This document shows, piece by piece, positions 17,604 to 28,112 of a stretch of DNA of 64,000 nucleotides (position 1 is the stretch's first letter; every line of letters begins with the position of its first letter). The DNA lies in NCBI RefSeq assembly GCF_030649675.1, contig NZ_JAUTDR010000006.1, positions 1 through 64,000 on the forward strand. Direction: 5' to 3'. The position numbers were made by a program, and so were the translations under genes. This stretch comes from Haliea sp. E1-2-M8 (GTDB lineage: Bacteria; Pseudomonadota; Gammaproteobacteria; Pseudomonadales; Halieaceae). The notes under the pieces are model-generated. The model saw only the letters and a list, made by a program, of their open reading frames with translations, did no database searches and had not been told where the DNA came from.

Positions 17604-18698
17604 TCAGACGTTGAATCGGAAGTGAATCACATCGCCGTCCTGCACGATGTAGTCCTTGCCTTCCAGCCGCCAGCGGCCCGCATCCTTGGCACCCTGTTCC
17701 CCTTTGTAGGCGATGAAGTCTTCGTAGCTGATGACCTCGGCGCGAATAAAGCCCTTCTGGAAATCCGTGTGGATGACGCCCGCGGCTTCCGGCGCAGTGG
17801 CGCCGACTTTCACGGTCCAGGCGCGCACTTCTTTTTCCCCGGCGGTGAAATAGGTCTGCAGGTTGAGTAGCTGATAGCCGGCGCGGATCACCCGGTCCAG
17901 CCCCGGCTCTTCCATGCCCAGGTCCTGCAGGAATTCCAGACGCTCGGAGTCCTCCAGTTCGACGATTTCCGACTCCAGCTTGTTGCAGATGGCCACGACA
18001 ATCGCCCCTTCGCTGACGGCGATGTCGCGCACGGTGTCCAGGTAGGGGTTTTCGTCGAAGCCGTCTTCATCGACATTGGCGATATACATGGTTGGTTTGA
18101 CGGTGAGCAGATGCAGGGTTTTGACCAGGGCTCGCTCCGCGTCGTCCAGCGTCAGGGAGCGCACCGGCAATGCCTCGTTCAGGTGTGGCAGCAGCTTGTT
18201 TTCCAGCAGCGCCTTGAGTGCGATGGCCTCCTTGTCGCCGCCCTTGGCATTACGGGTGACCCGCTGCAGCTGTTTTTCGCAGCTCTCCAGATCCGCCAGC
18301 GCCAGCTCGGTGTTGATCACGTCGATATCCGAGCGCGGGTCTACCCGGTTGGCAACGTGGATCACGTTGTCGTCATTGAAGCAGCGCACCACGTGGGCGA
18401 TGGCGTCGGTCTCGCGGATATTGGCCAGGAACTGGTTGCCCAGGCCTTCACCCTTGGAGGCGCCTGCCACCAGTCCTGCAATGTCGACAAACTCCATGGT
18501 GGTGGAGACTTCCCGCTGCGGCTTGACGATTTCGGCGATGCGCTGCTGGCGCGGGTCCGGTACCGGCACGACGCCGGCATTGGGCTCGATGGTGCAGAAG
18601 GGGAAATTCTCCGCATCAATGCCGGCCCGGGTCAGGGCGTTGAACAGGGTGGACTTGCCGACGTTGGGCAGCCCGACGATTCCGCATTTGAAACCCAT
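17604..18698 (-). CDS. ychF: Ribosome-binding ATPase YchF
   Basis: A 364-residue Obg-family P-loop ATPase of standard length. It has G-L-P-N-V-G-K-S-T (Walker A, residues 9-17), D-I-A-G-L-V[14 protein letters not shown] (switch II) and the N-V-D-E-D base-recognition region in place of the usual GTPase N-K-x-D, followed by a C-terminal TGS domain. It binds ribosomes and hydrolyses ATP. It follows pth on the minus strand, the usual order in this group, and is convergent with the symporter pseudogene. Confidence 0.97.
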   Translation of the reverse strand: MGFKCGIVGLPNVGKSTLFNALTRAGIDAENFPFCTIEPNAGVVPVPDPRQQRIAEIVKPQREVSTTMEFVDIAGLVAGASKGEGLGNQFLANIRETDAIAHVVRCFNDDNVIHVANRVDPRSDIDVINTELALADLESCEKQLQRVTRNAKGGDKEAIALKALLENKLLPHLNEALPVRSLTLDDAERALVKTLHLLTVKPTMYIANVDEDGFDENPYLDTVRDIAVSEGAIVVAICNKLESEIVELEDSERLEFLQDLGMEEPGLDRVIRAGYQLLNLQTYFTAGEKEVRAWTVKVGATAPEAAGVIHTDFQKGFIRAEVISYEDFIAYKGEQGAKDAGRWRLEGKDYIVQDGDVIHFRFNV

Positions 18699-18745
18699 TT
18701 GTGAATCCTGTGGTTGTAGACTGTAGTTGCAGACTTTTGTGTGGG

Positions 18746-18778
18746 AGCTTTTAGCGCCGCTCAGGCGGCGCTGAAGCT
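18746..18778. repeat. Hairpin over the pth stop codon
   Basis: A perfect 8-bp stem (AGCGCCGC/GCGGCGCT at 18753-18760 and 18765-18772) with a four-base loop holds the pth stop codon. AGCTT/AAGCT extends the stem outward after a small bulge. No T tract follows on either strand, so it is not a typical terminator. It could stabilise the transcript end or be a REP-like unit. Confidence 0.45.
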
Positions 18779-19351
18779 GTGTAGTTGGGTCATGGCCCGG
18801 GTATCCTCGCCGGCCAGCAGGAAGGGCAGGGCGGCGATGGCGGCCTCGATACTGGCGTCCATCTTTTCCCGTTCGTCCGCGGTCGGCTTGCCCAGCACAT
18901 AGCCGGTCACCCGCGAGGCGTGGCCCGGATGGCCAATGCCAACGCGCAGGCGCGCAAAACTGTTGTTGTTGCCGAGGCAGGACACGATATCACGCAGGCC
19001 ATTGTGGCCACCGTGGCCCCCGCCGCGCTTGAACCGTGCTGTACCGGGGGGGATGTCCAGCTCGTCATGGGCCACCAGAATGGCCTCTGGAGCCACTTTA
19101 TAGAAGCTGGCCATGGCGGCAACGGCCTGGCCAGATCGATTCATGAAGGTCGTGGGAATAAGCAGGCGCAGGTCGTGACCTGCGCAGTGAATGCGGGCTG
19201 TAAACCCGAAAAAACGGGATTCGGCTTGCAGGGTGGCGCCATGCTGGCGCGCCAGTGCTTCAACGAAATCGGCACCGGCGTTGTGACGGGTTCCCCGGTA
19301 GTCGCTGCCCGGGTTGCCCAGTCCGGCAATCATGGAAATTGAAGTTGCCAA
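18761..19351 (-). CDS. pth: Peptidyl-tRNA hydrolase
   Basis: A 196-residue enzyme that frees tRNA from stalled peptidyl-tRNA. Family motifs are [17 protein letters not shown] (catalytic histidine), F-M-N-R-S-G and H-D-E-L-D-I-P-P, then G-G-H-G-G-H-N-G-L. The TTG at 19351 gives the usual few residues before the first strand. The only ATG in that region (19333) would remove them, so the start is uncertain. It sits between rplY and ychF, as in pseudomonads. Confidence 0.95.
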   Translation of the reverse strand: MATSISMIAGLGNPGSDYRGTRHNAGADFVEALARQHGATLQAESRFFGFTARIHCAGHDLRLLIPTTFMNRSGQAVAAMASFYKVAPEAILVAHDELDIPPGTARFKRGGGHGGHNGLRDIVSCLGNNNSFARLRVGIGHPGHASRVTGYVLGKPTADEREKMDASIEAAIAALPFLLAGEDTRAMTQLHSFSAA

Positions 19352-19375
19352 CGCCAGTGTCGCAGCTGCGAGGGT

Positions 19376-20032
19376 TCAGTCCTCGCTGCTGTCTGAGCTC
19401 TCGTCAGAAGATGAAGAGGAGTCGTCTTCGCTTTCGTCATCGCTGCCGCCTCGCGGTGCAACTACGGAAGCTACCGCCAGGTCGTGGTCTTCACCCAGGG
19501 AAAGAGCTACCGAGACGACACCCTCTGGCAGGGCGATGTCGGACAGGTGAATAATGTCACCGATCTCCACCCCGGCCATATCCACCTCAAGGTACTCGGG
19601 AATGTCGCTGGGCAGACAAAGGACTTCGATGTCGGTCGCCTGATGCTGGATCATGCCGCCCTGCACCTTGACGCCGTGGCAGGTCGTCTCGTTCAGGAAG
19701 TGGACCGGCACATTGACCTTGATCGCTACCTTCTCGTTCACACGGAGGAAGTCAGCATGGGTGACGCTGTTCCGGGCCGGGTGACGCTGCAGGTCCTTGA
19801 GGATGGCTTTCTGCTTCTTGCCGCCGATGTTGATGACCAGCACGTGGGAGAAAAAGGCCTCATGTTCCAGGGCTTTTTCCAGGTCCTTGCGGATGATGGA
19901 CAGGGGCTGGGGATCCTTGTCGGCACCATAAATGATGGCCGGGACCTGGTCAGCGAGACGACGCAGGCGGCGGCTCGCACCTTTCCCCAGGTCCTCACGC
20001 ACCTCTGCGTACAGTTCAAATTGGTCAGACAT
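19376..20032 (-). CDS. rplY: 50S ribosomal protein L25 (Ctc form)
   Basis: A 218-residue 5S rRNA-binding protein of the long Ctc type. The N-terminal L25 domain covers about residues 1-95 and the beta-rich TL5 C-terminal domain about 100-185. The last 30 residues are an acidic serine/aspartate/glutamate tail. AAGGAG precedes the ATG by eight bases. It lies between prs and pth, the conserved order. Confidence 0.96.
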   Translation of the reverse strand: MSDQFELYAEVREDLGKGASRRLRRLADQVPAIIYGADKDPQPLSIIRKDLEKALEHEAFFSHVLVINIGGKKQKAILKDLQRHPARNSVTHADFLRVNEKVAIKVNVPVHFLNETTCHGVKVQGGMIQHQATDIEVLCLPSDIPEYLEVDMAGVEIGDIIHLSDIALPEGVVSVALSLGEDHDLAVASVVAPRGGSDDESEDDSSSSSDESSDSSED

Positions 20033-20103
20033 TGTCTGGACTCCTTTGATGACACTGTCTTGCCTGCGACCGGCGCAACAGTGAGCTTGGTTTAGCGCTG
20101 CCC

Positions 20104-21051
20104 CTACTGGAACAGCGCGCTGATGGATTCCTCATTGGACACCCGGCGTATCGATTCTGCCAGCAGGTCCGAAATGGTCAGCTGGCGGATCTTCGTTACT
20201 GCCCGGGCTTCCGCACTCAGGGGAATCGTGTCTGTGACTACCAGCTCGTCGAGCTGGGAGCCGTGTATATTTTCCAGGGCGCGGCCGGACAGTACCGCGT
20301 GGGTACAGTAGGCCACAACCTTGTCGGCGCCGCGCTCCTTGAGGGCGTCAGCTGCCTTGCACAGGGTGCCGGCGGTGTCGACCATGTCGTCGACCAGCAA
20401 GCAGATACGGCCCTCAACCTCGCCGATCAGGTTCATCACCTGGGCCTCATTGGCTTGCGGCCGGCGCTTGTCGATAATCGCCAGGTCGGCATCGTCAAGC
20501 TGCTTGGCGATTGCCCGGGCCCTGACCACCCCGCCGATGTCCGGCGAGACCACCATCAGGTTCTCATAGTTGCAGGCCAGAATATCCTCGTTCAGGATCG
20601 GCGAGCCGTAGACGTTGTCCACCGGGCAGCCAAAGAAACCCTGAATCTGTTCCGCGTGCAGGTCTACCGTCAGCACCCGGTCTACCCCTACCGTGACCAT
20701 CATGTCTGCCACCACCTTGGCAGTGATCGGCACCCGGGCGGAGCGCACCCGGCGATCCTGGCGGGCGTAGCCGAAGTAGGGCACCACCGCCGTGATCCGC
20801 GCCGCCGACGCCCGCCGCAGGGCGTCGATCATGACCAGCAACTCCATCAGGTTGTCGTTGGTCGGCGCACAGGTGGGCTGCACCACGAAGACGTCCTTGC
20901 CGCGAACGTTTTCGTTCAGCTCTACCGCAATCTCGCCGTCACTGAATTTGCCGACACTGGCTTTGCCCAGGGACAGGTACAGTCGGTTGGCAATTTTCTG
21001 CGCCAGTTCCGGATTGGCATTGCCGGTAAAGACCATCAGCTTGGAGGACAC
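20104..21051 (-). CDS. prs: Ribose-phosphate pyrophosphokinase
   Basis: A 315-residue class I enzyme that makes PRPP from ribose 5-phosphate and ATP, the precursor for nucleotides and for the HisG reaction. Motifs are F-S-D-G-E-I near residue 38, [10 protein letters not shown] and the PRPP loop [10 protein letters not shown]. The start is a GTG at 21051 with AGGAGA upstream. It sits downstream of tRNA-Gln and ispE on the same strand. Confidence 0.97.
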   Translation of the reverse strand: MSSKLMVFTGNANPELAQKIANRLYLSLGKASVGKFSDGEIAVELNENVRGKDVFVVQPTCAPTNDNLMELLVMIDALRRASAARITAVVPYFGYARQDRRVRSARVPITAKVVADMMVTVGVDRVLTVDLHAEQIQGFFGCPVDNVYGSPILNEDILACNYENLMVVSPDIGGVVRARAIAKQLDDADLAIIDKRRPQANEAQVMNLIGEVEGRICLLVDDMVDTAGTLCKAADALKERGADKVVAYCTHAVLSGRALENIHGSQLDELVVTDTIPLSAEARAVTKIRQLTISDLLAESIRRVSNEESISALFQ

Positions 21052-21070
21052 GGCTTCTCTCCTGGGGATT

Positions 21071-21309
21071 TATGGCTGGGGTGGGCCTGTCGGCTTCCCG
21101 CTCCGCTGCTACATTCCGCAACGAAGCTCATTTGTATGGCTTGGATGGCAGGAATGACTCGGGCCTTTGGCCCTCGGGCTGCGCCCGGCGTCGCGTTGCT
21201 CCTCCGCCCCACTGCCTGCGGCAGTGGTCGAACCTGGTTCGAACCCTACCGGTCGGCTTTCCCACTTCGTTGCAACCGCATACCGCGGTCCTGCCACGAA
21301 GCTCTTCTA
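21071..21309 (-). repeat. tRNA-tail repeats downstream of tRNA-Gln (rtT-like)
   Basis: The 14-base 3' end of tRNA-Gln with its flank, TATGGCTGGGGTGG on the plus strand at 21310-21323, recurs exactly at 21071-21084 and with two changes at 21135-21148. The sequence before each tail is also related (GTCGGCTT...CCC...ACGAAGCTC). A T-arm-like GGTTCGAACC lies near 21235-21245. The layout recalls the rtT repeats found after tyrT in Escherichia coli. Confidence 0.65.
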
Positions 21310-21311
21310 TA

Positions 21312-21386
21312 TGGCTGGGGTGGTAGGATTCGAACCTACGAATGCCGGGATCAAAACCCGGTGCCTTGCCACTTGGCGACACCCCA
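21312..21386 (-). tRNA. tRNA-Gln (TTG anticodon)
   Basis: A 75-base cloverleaf on the minus strand with an encoded CCA. The acceptor stem is TGGGGTG against CACCCCA, and the anticodon stem encloses TTTTGAT, giving TTG. The T loop is TTCGAAT. It lies between ispE and prs, its usual place in pseudomonad-like genomes. Confidence 0.95.
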
Positions 21387-21404
21387 ATAATTCTGTTGTT
21401 AACT

Positions 21405-22235
21405 TCAGGCCAGTGCCGTCAGCACCGGTGACACGTCAACACCTCTTGCGGTGAAACTCGTCCACCGCGCCGGGACCTGTTCCTGCACCGCGACAGCCTC
21501 ATGCTGGCTGGCGAAGGCGGCAAAAATGCAGGCGCCGGTGCCGGTCAGCCTCGCCTCGGCGAAGCCCTGGAGCCACTGCAGCGCGTCCCCGACCTCAGGG
21601 TATCTGGCCACCACCACTGGTTCGCAGTCGTTGCGGTGGACCCCCTGAAAAAAGGCGGCCATTGTGATTGGCGGGGTGTCCCGTGTCAATTCTTGGCTGG
21701 AAAAAATTTCCCCTGTCGGCACTGAGCAGGCAGGCTTGATGACAAGGTACCACGCTTCCGGCAAGGTGATGCGAGTAAGTTGCTCGCCAACCCCTTCCGC
21801 CCAGGCACTGTGGCCGGCGACGAATACCGGTACGTCTGCGCCCAGCTGGGCGCCCAGGGCCTGCAGCTCGGCCTGCTCCAGCCCCAGTTGCCAGAGGTGA
21901 TTGAGGGCCAGCAGGGTGGTGGCGGCATTGGAGGAGCCGCCACCCAGCCCGCCGCCCATGGGGATGCGTTTGTCACAGGCTATGCTGGCGCCGAGGTCGT
22001 CCCGCTGTAACAGGCGGGCGGCGCGCAGAATCAGGTTGTCCTCGGCGGGCAGGGCAACACCCGGCATGTCCAGCCGCAGCTGGCCGCTGCGGTCGGGAGT
22101 AAAGTGCATGCTGTCGCCCCAGTTCAGCAGCTGAAAAACGGTCTGCAGGGTATGGTAGCCGTCTTCGCGGCGCCCGGTTACGTGCAGAAACAGGTTCAGC
22201 TTGGCGGGCGACAGCAGGCCCAGGGTGGATGCCAT
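21405..22235 (-). CDS. ispE: 4-diphosphocytidyl-2-C-methyl-D-erythritol kinase
   Basis: A 276-residue GHMP kinase of the non-mevalonate isoprenoid pathway. It has P-A-K-L-N-L-F-L-H near the start, the phosphate loop P-M-G-G-G-L-G-G-G-S-S-N-A-A near residue 93, and L-T-G-T-G-A-C near the end. Its ATG overlaps the lolB stop (TAATG), so the two are translationally coupled. Confidence 0.96.
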   Translation of the reverse strand: MASTLGLLSPAKLNLFLHVTGRREDGYHTLQTVFQLLNWGDSMHFTPDRSGQLRLDMPGVALPAEDNLILRAARLLQRDDLGASIACDKRIPMGGGLGGGSSNAATTLLALNHLWQLGLEQAELQALGAQLGADVPVFVAGHSAWAEGVGEQLTRITLPEAWYLVIKPACSVPTGEIFSSQELTRDTPPITMAAFFQGVHRNDCEPVVVARYPEVGDALQWLQGFAEARLTGTGACIFAAFASQHEAVAVQEQVPARWTSFTARGVDVSPVLTALA

Positions 22236-22843
22236 TACGCGGCCCCCGGCTGCCAGTCCTGGATGATCACCCGCGCCCGTGTGTCCCCGCGCTCGATGCT
22301 GAGCCGGGTGGGGAGAAGGTAACTACCGAATTGCTGATAGCGCTCGTAGCGAACTGTCCAGCCGTCCTGATCCAGTTGCTGCAGCAACTCGTCGACGACG
22401 TCTACTGCCGTGGCGCGGGGTTCCGGCGCGGGCAGCCCCTTCAACCAGAAGGGCAGGGCCCGCAGCGGCAGGTCCCAGCCGGTGTGCAGGCGCACCGCGT
22501 CGGGGGTCGAAATGTCCAGGCGGGTCAGCTCGTCACCGCGCTGGACCAGCAACTCCTCGCCGTCACTGTGGATTTCTGTTGCCTGCAGGCCCATCGGGCC
22601 GGCCAGCTGCAGCCGGGTGTCGCTGCCACGCTGTTGCCAGTCAAGGCTGGCGGATTCCGACTGTTGGCCGCTGCGCACGGCGATTTTGCCGCGTGCCGTC
22701 CAGTTCTCCAGGGCCGCAAGTTGCTGGCTCCGCTGCTGCCACGGTTGCCCGGCTACCGGCACCGGGCCGGTGGCACAGGCAGCCAGCAACAACAGCAGGC
22801 AAAACGGCAGCAGGCGCAAGACTGCCAGGCTGGGGCTGCTCAC
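22235..22843 (-). CDS. lolB: Outer-membrane lipoprotein insertion protein LolB
   Basis: A 202-residue lipoprotein. The signal ends L-L-L-A-A-C (C23). The mature part shows the LolB pattern W-T-A-R-G-K-I-A-V then S-A-S-L-D-W-Q-Q. It accepts lipoproteins from LolA and inserts them in the outer membrane. Its ATG overlaps the stop of the upstream TPR gene by 4 bases, and its stop overlaps the ispE start. Confidence 0.93.
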   Translation of the reverse strand: MSSPSLAVLRLLPFCLLLLLAACATGPVPVAGQPWQQRSQQLAALENWTARGKIAVRSGQQSESASLDWQQRGSDTRLQLAGPMGLQATEIHSDGEELLVQRGDELTRLDISTPDAVRLHTGWDLPLRALPFWLKGLPAPEPRATAVDVVDELLQQLDQDGWTVRYERYQQFGSYLLPTRLSIERGDTRARVIIQDWQPGAA

Positions 22844-24594
22844 TGCGGGCGCAGATCAGAGATGGAAATGTTCAGACGCTCGAGGGTTTCCAGCAATATC
22901 TCATGCTGTGGGTCCTGTTGCAGGCCGTCGCTCCAGACGCTGTAGGCCTTTTGTTCCTCGCCCAGGGACCACAGGGCTTCACCCAGGTGCGCCGCCACTT
23001 CGGGGTCGGGCATGCTTTCCCAGGCCCGCTGCAGGTAGCTGACGGCCTCCTCGGTCCTGCCCAGCTGGAACAGCACCCAGCCCATGCTGTCGAGGATGGC
23101 GGGTTCGTCGGGTGCAAGCACCAGCGCGCGCGCAATCAGGGTGTAGGCTTCGTCGTAGCGGGTGGTCCGGTTGCTGAGGGTGTAACCGAGGGCGTTGAGC
23201 GCGGTGGCATTGTCCGGATTCAGCGCCAGAATGTGGCGGAGGTCGGATTCCATCAGCGTCAGGTCGCCCCGGCGCTCTGCCAGCATGGCTCGGCTATAGC
23301 GCAGGGACGTGGCTTCAGGCAGCTCGGCGACGGCCTGGTTGAGCAGCGCCATGCCAGCGTCGAGCAAACTGGCCTGGCTCAGTAGCTCCGCCTCCAGGGC
23401 GTATAACTGCTCGCGCAATTCCGGGTAGGCCTGCCGCTGCAGGTCAAAGAATTCTGCGCTGCTACTGATATCGCCGCGCTGGATCAGCAGTCTGCCTACT
23501 CGCCCGCGGGCGCTGAAGAATTCGCGTCCTTCCGGGTCCTCCACCCGGCTGTAGGCGGCGATGGCCTCGTCCTGCCTGCCTTCGTCCTCGGCGATGCGGC
23601 CGAGATAGTAGTTCGCCTCATCGACGCGTTGCTCCAGCGCCAGGACCTGGCGCAGGTAGGCCTTCGCCGCAAGGGTGTCGCCATGATCCTGGTTGAGCAA
23701 TGCCAGCGACAGCAGCAGGTCGCCATCCCGTGGCGACTGGGCGGACAGGATTTCGAACTGGCGGCGCGCGGCATCGATGTCCGAGCGCGTCAGCAGGCGC
23801 GCGAACTGCAAGCGCAGGGCCTTGTTGTCGGGTTCAGTCGCCAGCGCCCCCTCAATGCGCTCGAAGGGTGCCGCATGTTCCGCCTCCAGGCGCAACTTGG
23901 CGTCCAGCAACAGGGCCTGTGTTTGCCCCGGTTCCAGGGCAAACAATTGTTCCAGCACCGCGCTGGCGGCGTCGGCCTGCTCCAGTTCGTCGAGGATCAG
24001 CGCCCGGGTGAGCAGCAGGCGGGTGTCGTCGGGGAAGTCTTCCTCCAGCGCTGCCACGGCGTCGGCCAGCATCTGTTTCTCCGTGCCGGGCAGATCGCGG
24101 AAGCCACCCAGAAGAATCGGAAAGTTGGGCTGCAGGCCCTGGCGGGCGATCACCGCCAGGTGCGGCACCGCAGCCGCTGGCCGGCCCTGGCGTATCAACA
24201 GGGTGGCCAGGGTGTTGTTGGCCTCGGGGTGCTCGGGCTCCAGCTCCACCCACAATTGCACTGCCTCCAGTGCCTGGGGCTCGCGCTTCATGAACTGGGC
24301 GAGATGGGTGGCGTGGGCACTGACCCCCGGGTCGCGCAGCCGGTCGGCCTGTTCCAGGTAGTTACCCAGCGCCATATCGTAGGCGCTGCGGCGCAGGGCA
24401 AATTCCGCGACCAGCAGCGGATAGATACTGTCCTCGGGGAAGGCCCGCTCCGGTGGCTCCGGCTTTGCCGCAGCCGCGGTGACCTGCTCCTCCGTGTCCG
24501 GCTCGGCGGGCGCCCCGGGCGTGGTGGCACAGCCGGACGCCGCCAGCAGTAGCGCAGATGTCAGCAACAGTCGGAACATGATCAGGGCAGGCAT
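22840..24594 (-). CDS. TPR-repeat outer-membrane lipoprotein
   Basis: A 584-residue protein from the ATG at 24594 (an in-frame ATG at 24627 is less likely, because the shorter form has a compact lipoprotein signal ending A-A-S-G-C at C22). The rest consists of tetratricopeptide-like helix pairs, clear around the D-N-A-T-A-L-N-A-L-G-Y and D-E-P-A-I-L-D-S-M-G-W units. It is the first gene of the TPR-lolB-ispE set and is divergent from hemA. A periplasmic scaffold role is likely, but the partner is unknown. Confidence 0.85.
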   Translation of the reverse strand: MPALIMFRLLLTSALLLAASGCATTPGAPAEPDTEEQVTAAAAKPEPPERAFPEDSIYPLLVAEFALRRSAYDMALGNYLEQADRLRDPGVSAHATHLAQFMKREPQALEAVQLWVELEPEHPEANNTLATLLIRQGRPAAAVPHLAVIARQGLQPNFPILLGGFRDLPGTEKQMLADAVAALEEDFPDDTRLLLTRALILDELEQADAASAVLEQLFALEPGQTQALLLDAKLRLEAEHAAPFERIEGALATEPDNKALRLQFARLLTRSDIDAARRQFEILSAQSPRDGDLLLSLALLNQDHGDTLAAKAYLRQVLALEQRVDEANYYLGRIAEDEGRQDEAIAAYSRVEDPEGREFFSARGRVGRLLIQRGDISSSAEFFDLQRQAYPELREQLYALEAELLSQASLLDAGMALLNQAVAELPEATSLRYSRAMLAERRGDLTLMESDLRHILALNPDNATALNALGYTLSNRTTRYDEAYTLIARALVLAPDEPAILDSMGWVLFQLGRTEEAVSYLQRAWESMPDPEVAAHLGEALWSLGEEQKAYSVWSDGLQQDPQHEILLETLERLNISISDLRPQ

Positions 24595-24808
24595 GATTAT
24601 CCAGCGAATACAGGGTAATAGTGACATAGTCGGGGTACTAATCCCAACTCCTCTGGACTCCGGAGAAGCCCATAGGTTCCAGTGTTGAGCTACCTAAACA
24701 CCTGTCTTTTGGGCTGTAACTTGTTAGAATCTGCGATTATTTTCACCGAATGTGGTTTGGTCCGCGGCCTTTTGTGGCCCGCCGCCACTGGAGCTGACCA
24801 CAAACGCC

Positions 24809-26197
24809 ATGAACCTCATCGCCCTGGGTATCAACCACAACTCCGCCGGTGTCGAAGTGCGTGAGCGGGTGGCCTTTGCCCCGGAACAGGTTGCCGAGGC
24901 GCTGGAAGACGCTTGCGAGCAGGCGGGGCTGGATGAGGTTGTCATTCTCTCCACCTGCAATCGCACCGAGCTTTACGCCATGGTCTCCGACAACAGCAAG
25001 CTGGCGGACAAGTCCACCCGGCTGATCGAATGGGTGGCCAACTACCATCACCTGTCCAGCCAGGAGCTGCGCCAGGCCGCTTACTACCATGAAGCCGGCG
25101 CCGCCCTGCAGCACATGGTCAAGGTGGCCTGCGGTCTTGATTCCATGGTGCTGGGGGAGCCGCAGATTCTCGGCCAGTTGAAGTCCGCGTATGCGGTGGC
25201 GCTGGAGGCCGGCACTATCGGTGGTGACCTGGGCCGCCTGTTCCAGAGGGTTTTTGCGATTGCCAAGAAGGTGCGCACCGACACCGCCATTGGCGAGAAC
25301 CCGGTGTCAGTGGCCTACGCCGCGGTGGATCTGGCCGGTCACATTTTTTCCGACCTCAGCCGCTGTGACGCGCTGCTGGTGGGGGCCGGCGAAACGGTGG
25401 AGCTGGTCGCCCGGCACCTGGTCGAGGCGGGCGTGCGCCGTATCGTCATTGCCAACCGCACCCTGGGCCGCGCCCGGGAGCTGGCGCAGAAGTTCGGTGC
25501 CGAAGCGGTGCTGCTGGCGGACATTCCCGAGCATCTGCTGCACTCGGATATCGTGATCACCTCCACCGCCAGCCAGTTGCCTATCCTCGGCAAGGGCGCT
25601 GTGGAACAGGCCATCAAGGCGCGCAAGCACCGGCCCATACTTATGGTCGACATCGCCGTGCCGCGGGACATTGAGCCCCAGGTCGCCGAGCTTCCGGATA
25701 TCTATCTCTACACTGTGGATGACCTGCGGGAGATCGTCGAACAGAACCTGCGCAGTCGCCAGAGCGAGGCCCGCAAGGCGGACCTGCTGATTGAAGAAGG
25801 CGTGGCGCAGGTGTTGGAGGAAGTCCGTAGCCTGGCCGCCGTGGACACGGTGCGCCAGTACCGGGACATGGCGGAGAACATCCGCGAGCAGGAGGTGCAG
25901 CGCGCATTGCGCGGCCTGGCGCGCGGGGACGACCCGCAGCAGATTGTGGCGCAGCTCGCGCGCGGCATCACCAACAAGTTGATCCACGCCCCCACCGCCG
26001 GTCTCAAGCGCGCCAGTGCCGACGGCCGACAGGACCTGGTGGCAGGGGCCCGCAAACTCCTCGGGTTGGAATCCGTTGGGGGCGCCGCAGCCGGGAGCGC
26101 CCCAGCCGACGGCCCGCAGCCGCTGCCGGAACTGAACCCGGAAGACCCCGCCATGGATATCCCCAGCCCACGACCCGGCCAACGCATACTGCAATGA
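24809..26197 (+). CDS. hemA: Glutamyl-tRNA reductase
   Basis: A 462-residue NADPH-dependent enzyme that reduces glutamyl-tRNA to glutamate 1-semialdehyde, the first step of heme synthesis by the C5 route. The ATG at 24809 begins the conserved [10 protein letters not shown]; the open frame extends further upstream but without homology. S-T-C-N-R-T-E holds the catalytic cysteine C50. The NADPH-binding G-A-G-E-T and the C-terminal dimerisation helix are present. Its stop overlaps the prfA start as ATGA. Confidence 0.96.
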   Translation: MNLIALGINHNSAGVEVRERVAFAPEQVAEALEDACEQAGLDEVVILSTCNRTELYAMVSDNSKLADKSTRLIEWVANYHHLSSQELRQAAYYHEAGAALQHMVKVACGLDSMVLGEPQILGQLKSAYAVALEAGTIGGDLGRLFQRVFAIAKKVRTDTAIGENPVSVAYAAVDLAGHIFSDLSRCDALLVGAGETVELVARHLVEAGVRRIVIANRTLGRARELAQKFGAEAVLLADIPEHLLHSDIVITSTASQLPILGKGAVEQAIKARKHRPILMVDIAVPRDIEPQVAELPDIYLYTVDDLREIVEQNLRSRQSEARKADLLIEEGVAQVLEEVRSLAAVDTVRQYRDMAENIREQEVQRALRGLARGDDPQQIVAQLARGITNKLIHAPTAGLKRASADGRQDLVAGARKLLGLESVGGAAAGSAPADGPQPLPELNPEDPAMDIPSPRPGQRILQ

Positions 26198-27279
26198 AAG
26201 CCTCGCTACTTACCAAACTCGATGCCCTCGCGGATCGCCACGAGGAAGTGTCCGCCCTGCTTGGGGATGCAGACACCATCGCCGACCAGAACCGCTTCCG
26301 CGACCTGTCGCGTGAATATTCCGAGCTGGAGTCTCTGGTGCAGTGTTACGCCGAGTACCACCGCGTCCGGGAAGACCTGGAGGAGGCCCGGCAAATGCTG
26401 GCGGAGTCGGATCCAGAGATCGTGGCCATGGCCGAGGAGGAGATCGAAAGCGCCAGCGAGCGGCTGGCGGCGCTGGAGCTGGAGTTGCAGACCTTGCTCC
26501 TGCCCCGGGATCCACAGGACTCCGCCAACGTGTTCCTGGAGATTCGCGCCGGCACCGGCGGCGACGAAGCCGCAATATTTGCCGGCGATCTGTTTCGCAT
26601 GTACGTTCGCTATGCCGAGCAGATGGGCTGGCGCATCGAGGTGCTGTCAGAGCGCGAGGGCGAACATGGCGGCTACAAGGAGGTCATCAGCCTGGTGGAG
26701 GGGCGCGATGTCTACGCCCACCTCAAGTTTGAGTCTGGCGCCCACCGTGTGCAGCGTGTACCGGCGACCGAATCCCAGGGCCGCATCCATACCTCCGCCT
26801 GCACCGTGGCGATAATGCCGGAACCGGACGCAGTGGAGGTCGGGGAGATCAACAAGGCCGACATCCGCGTCGACACCTTCCGCGCCTCGGGCGCCGGTGG
26901 CCAGCACGTCAACAAGACCGATTCCGCGGTCCGCATCACCCATCTGCCCAGCGGCGTCGTGGTGGAGTGCCAGGACGAGCGCTCCCAGCACAAGAACCGG
27001 GCCCGGGCCCTGTCCCTGTTGCAGGCCCGGCTGATGTCCTCGGCGGTGGACAAACAGGCCGCGGAGACGGCCGAGCAACGCCGCAACCTGGTTGGCAGCG
27101 GCGATCGCTCCGAGCGCATCCGCACCTATAATTTTCCCCAGGGTCGGGTCACCGATCACCGCATCAATCTCACCCTGTACAGCCTGGACGAGGTCATGCA
27201 GGGCAACCTCGCCGCTATTGTCGGCCCCCTGCGGCAGGAGTATCAGGCCGACCAGCTGGCGGCTCTGGCCGGGCACTGA
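26194..27279 (+). CDS. prfA: Peptide chain release factor 1
   Basis: A 361-residue class I release factor for UAA and UAG. It has the catalytic [11 protein letters not shown] motif near residue 230. The anticodon-mimicking tripeptide region lies before it (R-V-P-A-T-E, a variant of the P-x-T type). The start overlaps hemA (ATGA) and the stop overlaps prmC (TGATG), so the factor and its methylase are made together. Confidence 0.97.
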   Translation: MKASLLTKLDALADRHEEVSALLGDADTIADQNRFRDLSREYSELESLVQCYAEYHRVREDLEEARQMLAESDPEIVAMAEEEIESASERLAALELELQTLLLPRDPQDSANVFLEIRAGTGGDEAAIFAGDLFRMYVRYAEQMGWRIEVLSEREGEHGGYKEVISLVEGRDVYAHLKFESGAHRVQRVPATESQGRIHTSACTVAIMPEPDAVEVGEINKADIRVDTFRASGAGGQHVNKTDSAVRITHLPSGVVVECQDERSQHKNRARALSLLQARLMSSAVDKQAAETAEQRRNLVGSGDRSERIRTYNFPQGRVTDHRINLTLYSLDEVMQGNLAAIVGPLRQEYQADQLAALAGH

Positions 27280-28112
27280 TGACCACGGTCGCAGCCTGCC
27301 TGCGGGCTGGGGACGACCTGCCCGGCGACAGTGCGCGCCGCGACGCCGAAGTCCTGCTGGGCCACCTGCTCGGCAAATCCCGCAGCTGGCTGTACGCCTG
27401 GCCAGAACAATCACTGACCGCAGCGCAGGCAGCGGACTACGCCGCATTGCTGGAGCAGCGCCGTGCCGGCGTCCCGGTCGCCTACCTCACCGGCGAACGG
27501 GAATTCTGGTCCCTGTCCCTCTGTGTCACTGAAGCCACGTTGATTCCCCGTCCCGAGACCGAGACCCTGGTTGAATGGGCCCTGGACCTGGCTCTGCCGC
27601 CAACAGCAGCAGTGCTGGATCTGGGCACCGGCAGCGGCGCCATTGCCCTGGCGCTCGCTTGCGGCCGCCCGGGTTGGCGGGTGACCGCGGTCGATGTCTC
27701 TGCCGCGGCGCTGGCGGTAGCCGACCAGAACGTCAGGCGCCTGTGCCCGGGCCGCGTTCGCTGCCTGCAATCGGACTGGTTTGGTGCCCTGCAGGGCGAG
27801 CGCTTCGACCTTGTGGTCAGCAATCCCCCCTACGTGGAAAGCGACAGCCCCTGGCTGGGCAGCGGTGACGTTCGCTTTGAACCGCGCAGTGCGCTGGTGG
27901 CGGGGAGCGCCGGCCTGGATGACCTGCGCCAGCTTGCAATCGCGGCGCCCGCCCATCTGCGACCCGGCGGCTGGCTGTTGCTGGAGCACGGTTTCCAGCA
28001 GGCCGGGGCGGTGCGACAGCTGCTGACCGACGCCGGTTTCGGGGCGGTGGCGACCCGCCGCGATCTTGCCGGGCTGGAGCGCATTACCGGGGGGCATTGG
28101 AGTGCTGGGTGA
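27279..28112 (+). CDS. prmC: Release factor glutamine methyltransferase
   Basis: A 277-residue AdoMet-dependent methyltransferase that methylates the glutamine of the GGQ motif of release factors. It has an N-terminal helical domain, D-L-G-T-G-S-G-A-I-A-L for AdoMet binding near residue 110, and the catalytic S-N-P-P-Y-V. It is coupled to prfA and its end overlaps the moeB start. Confidence 0.96.
   Translation: MTTVAACLRAGDDLPGDSARRDAEVLLGHLLGKSRSWLYAWPEQSLTAAQAADYAALLEQRRAGVPVAYLTGEREFWSLSLCVTEATLIPRPETETLVEWALDLALPPTAAVLDLGTGSGAIALALACGRPGWRVTAVDVSAAALAVADQNVRRLCPGRVRCLQSDWFGALQGERFDLVVSNPPYVESDSPWLGSGDVRFEPRSALVAGSAGLDDLRQLAIAAPAHLRPGGWLLLEHGFQQAGAVRQLLTDAGFGAVATRRDLAGLERITGGHWSAG

Noticed and set aside
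20263-21390. 375-codon plus-strand frame across prs and the tRNA-Gln region
   Set aside because: It runs through prs in antisense and across a tRNA gene, so it cannot be a normal gene.
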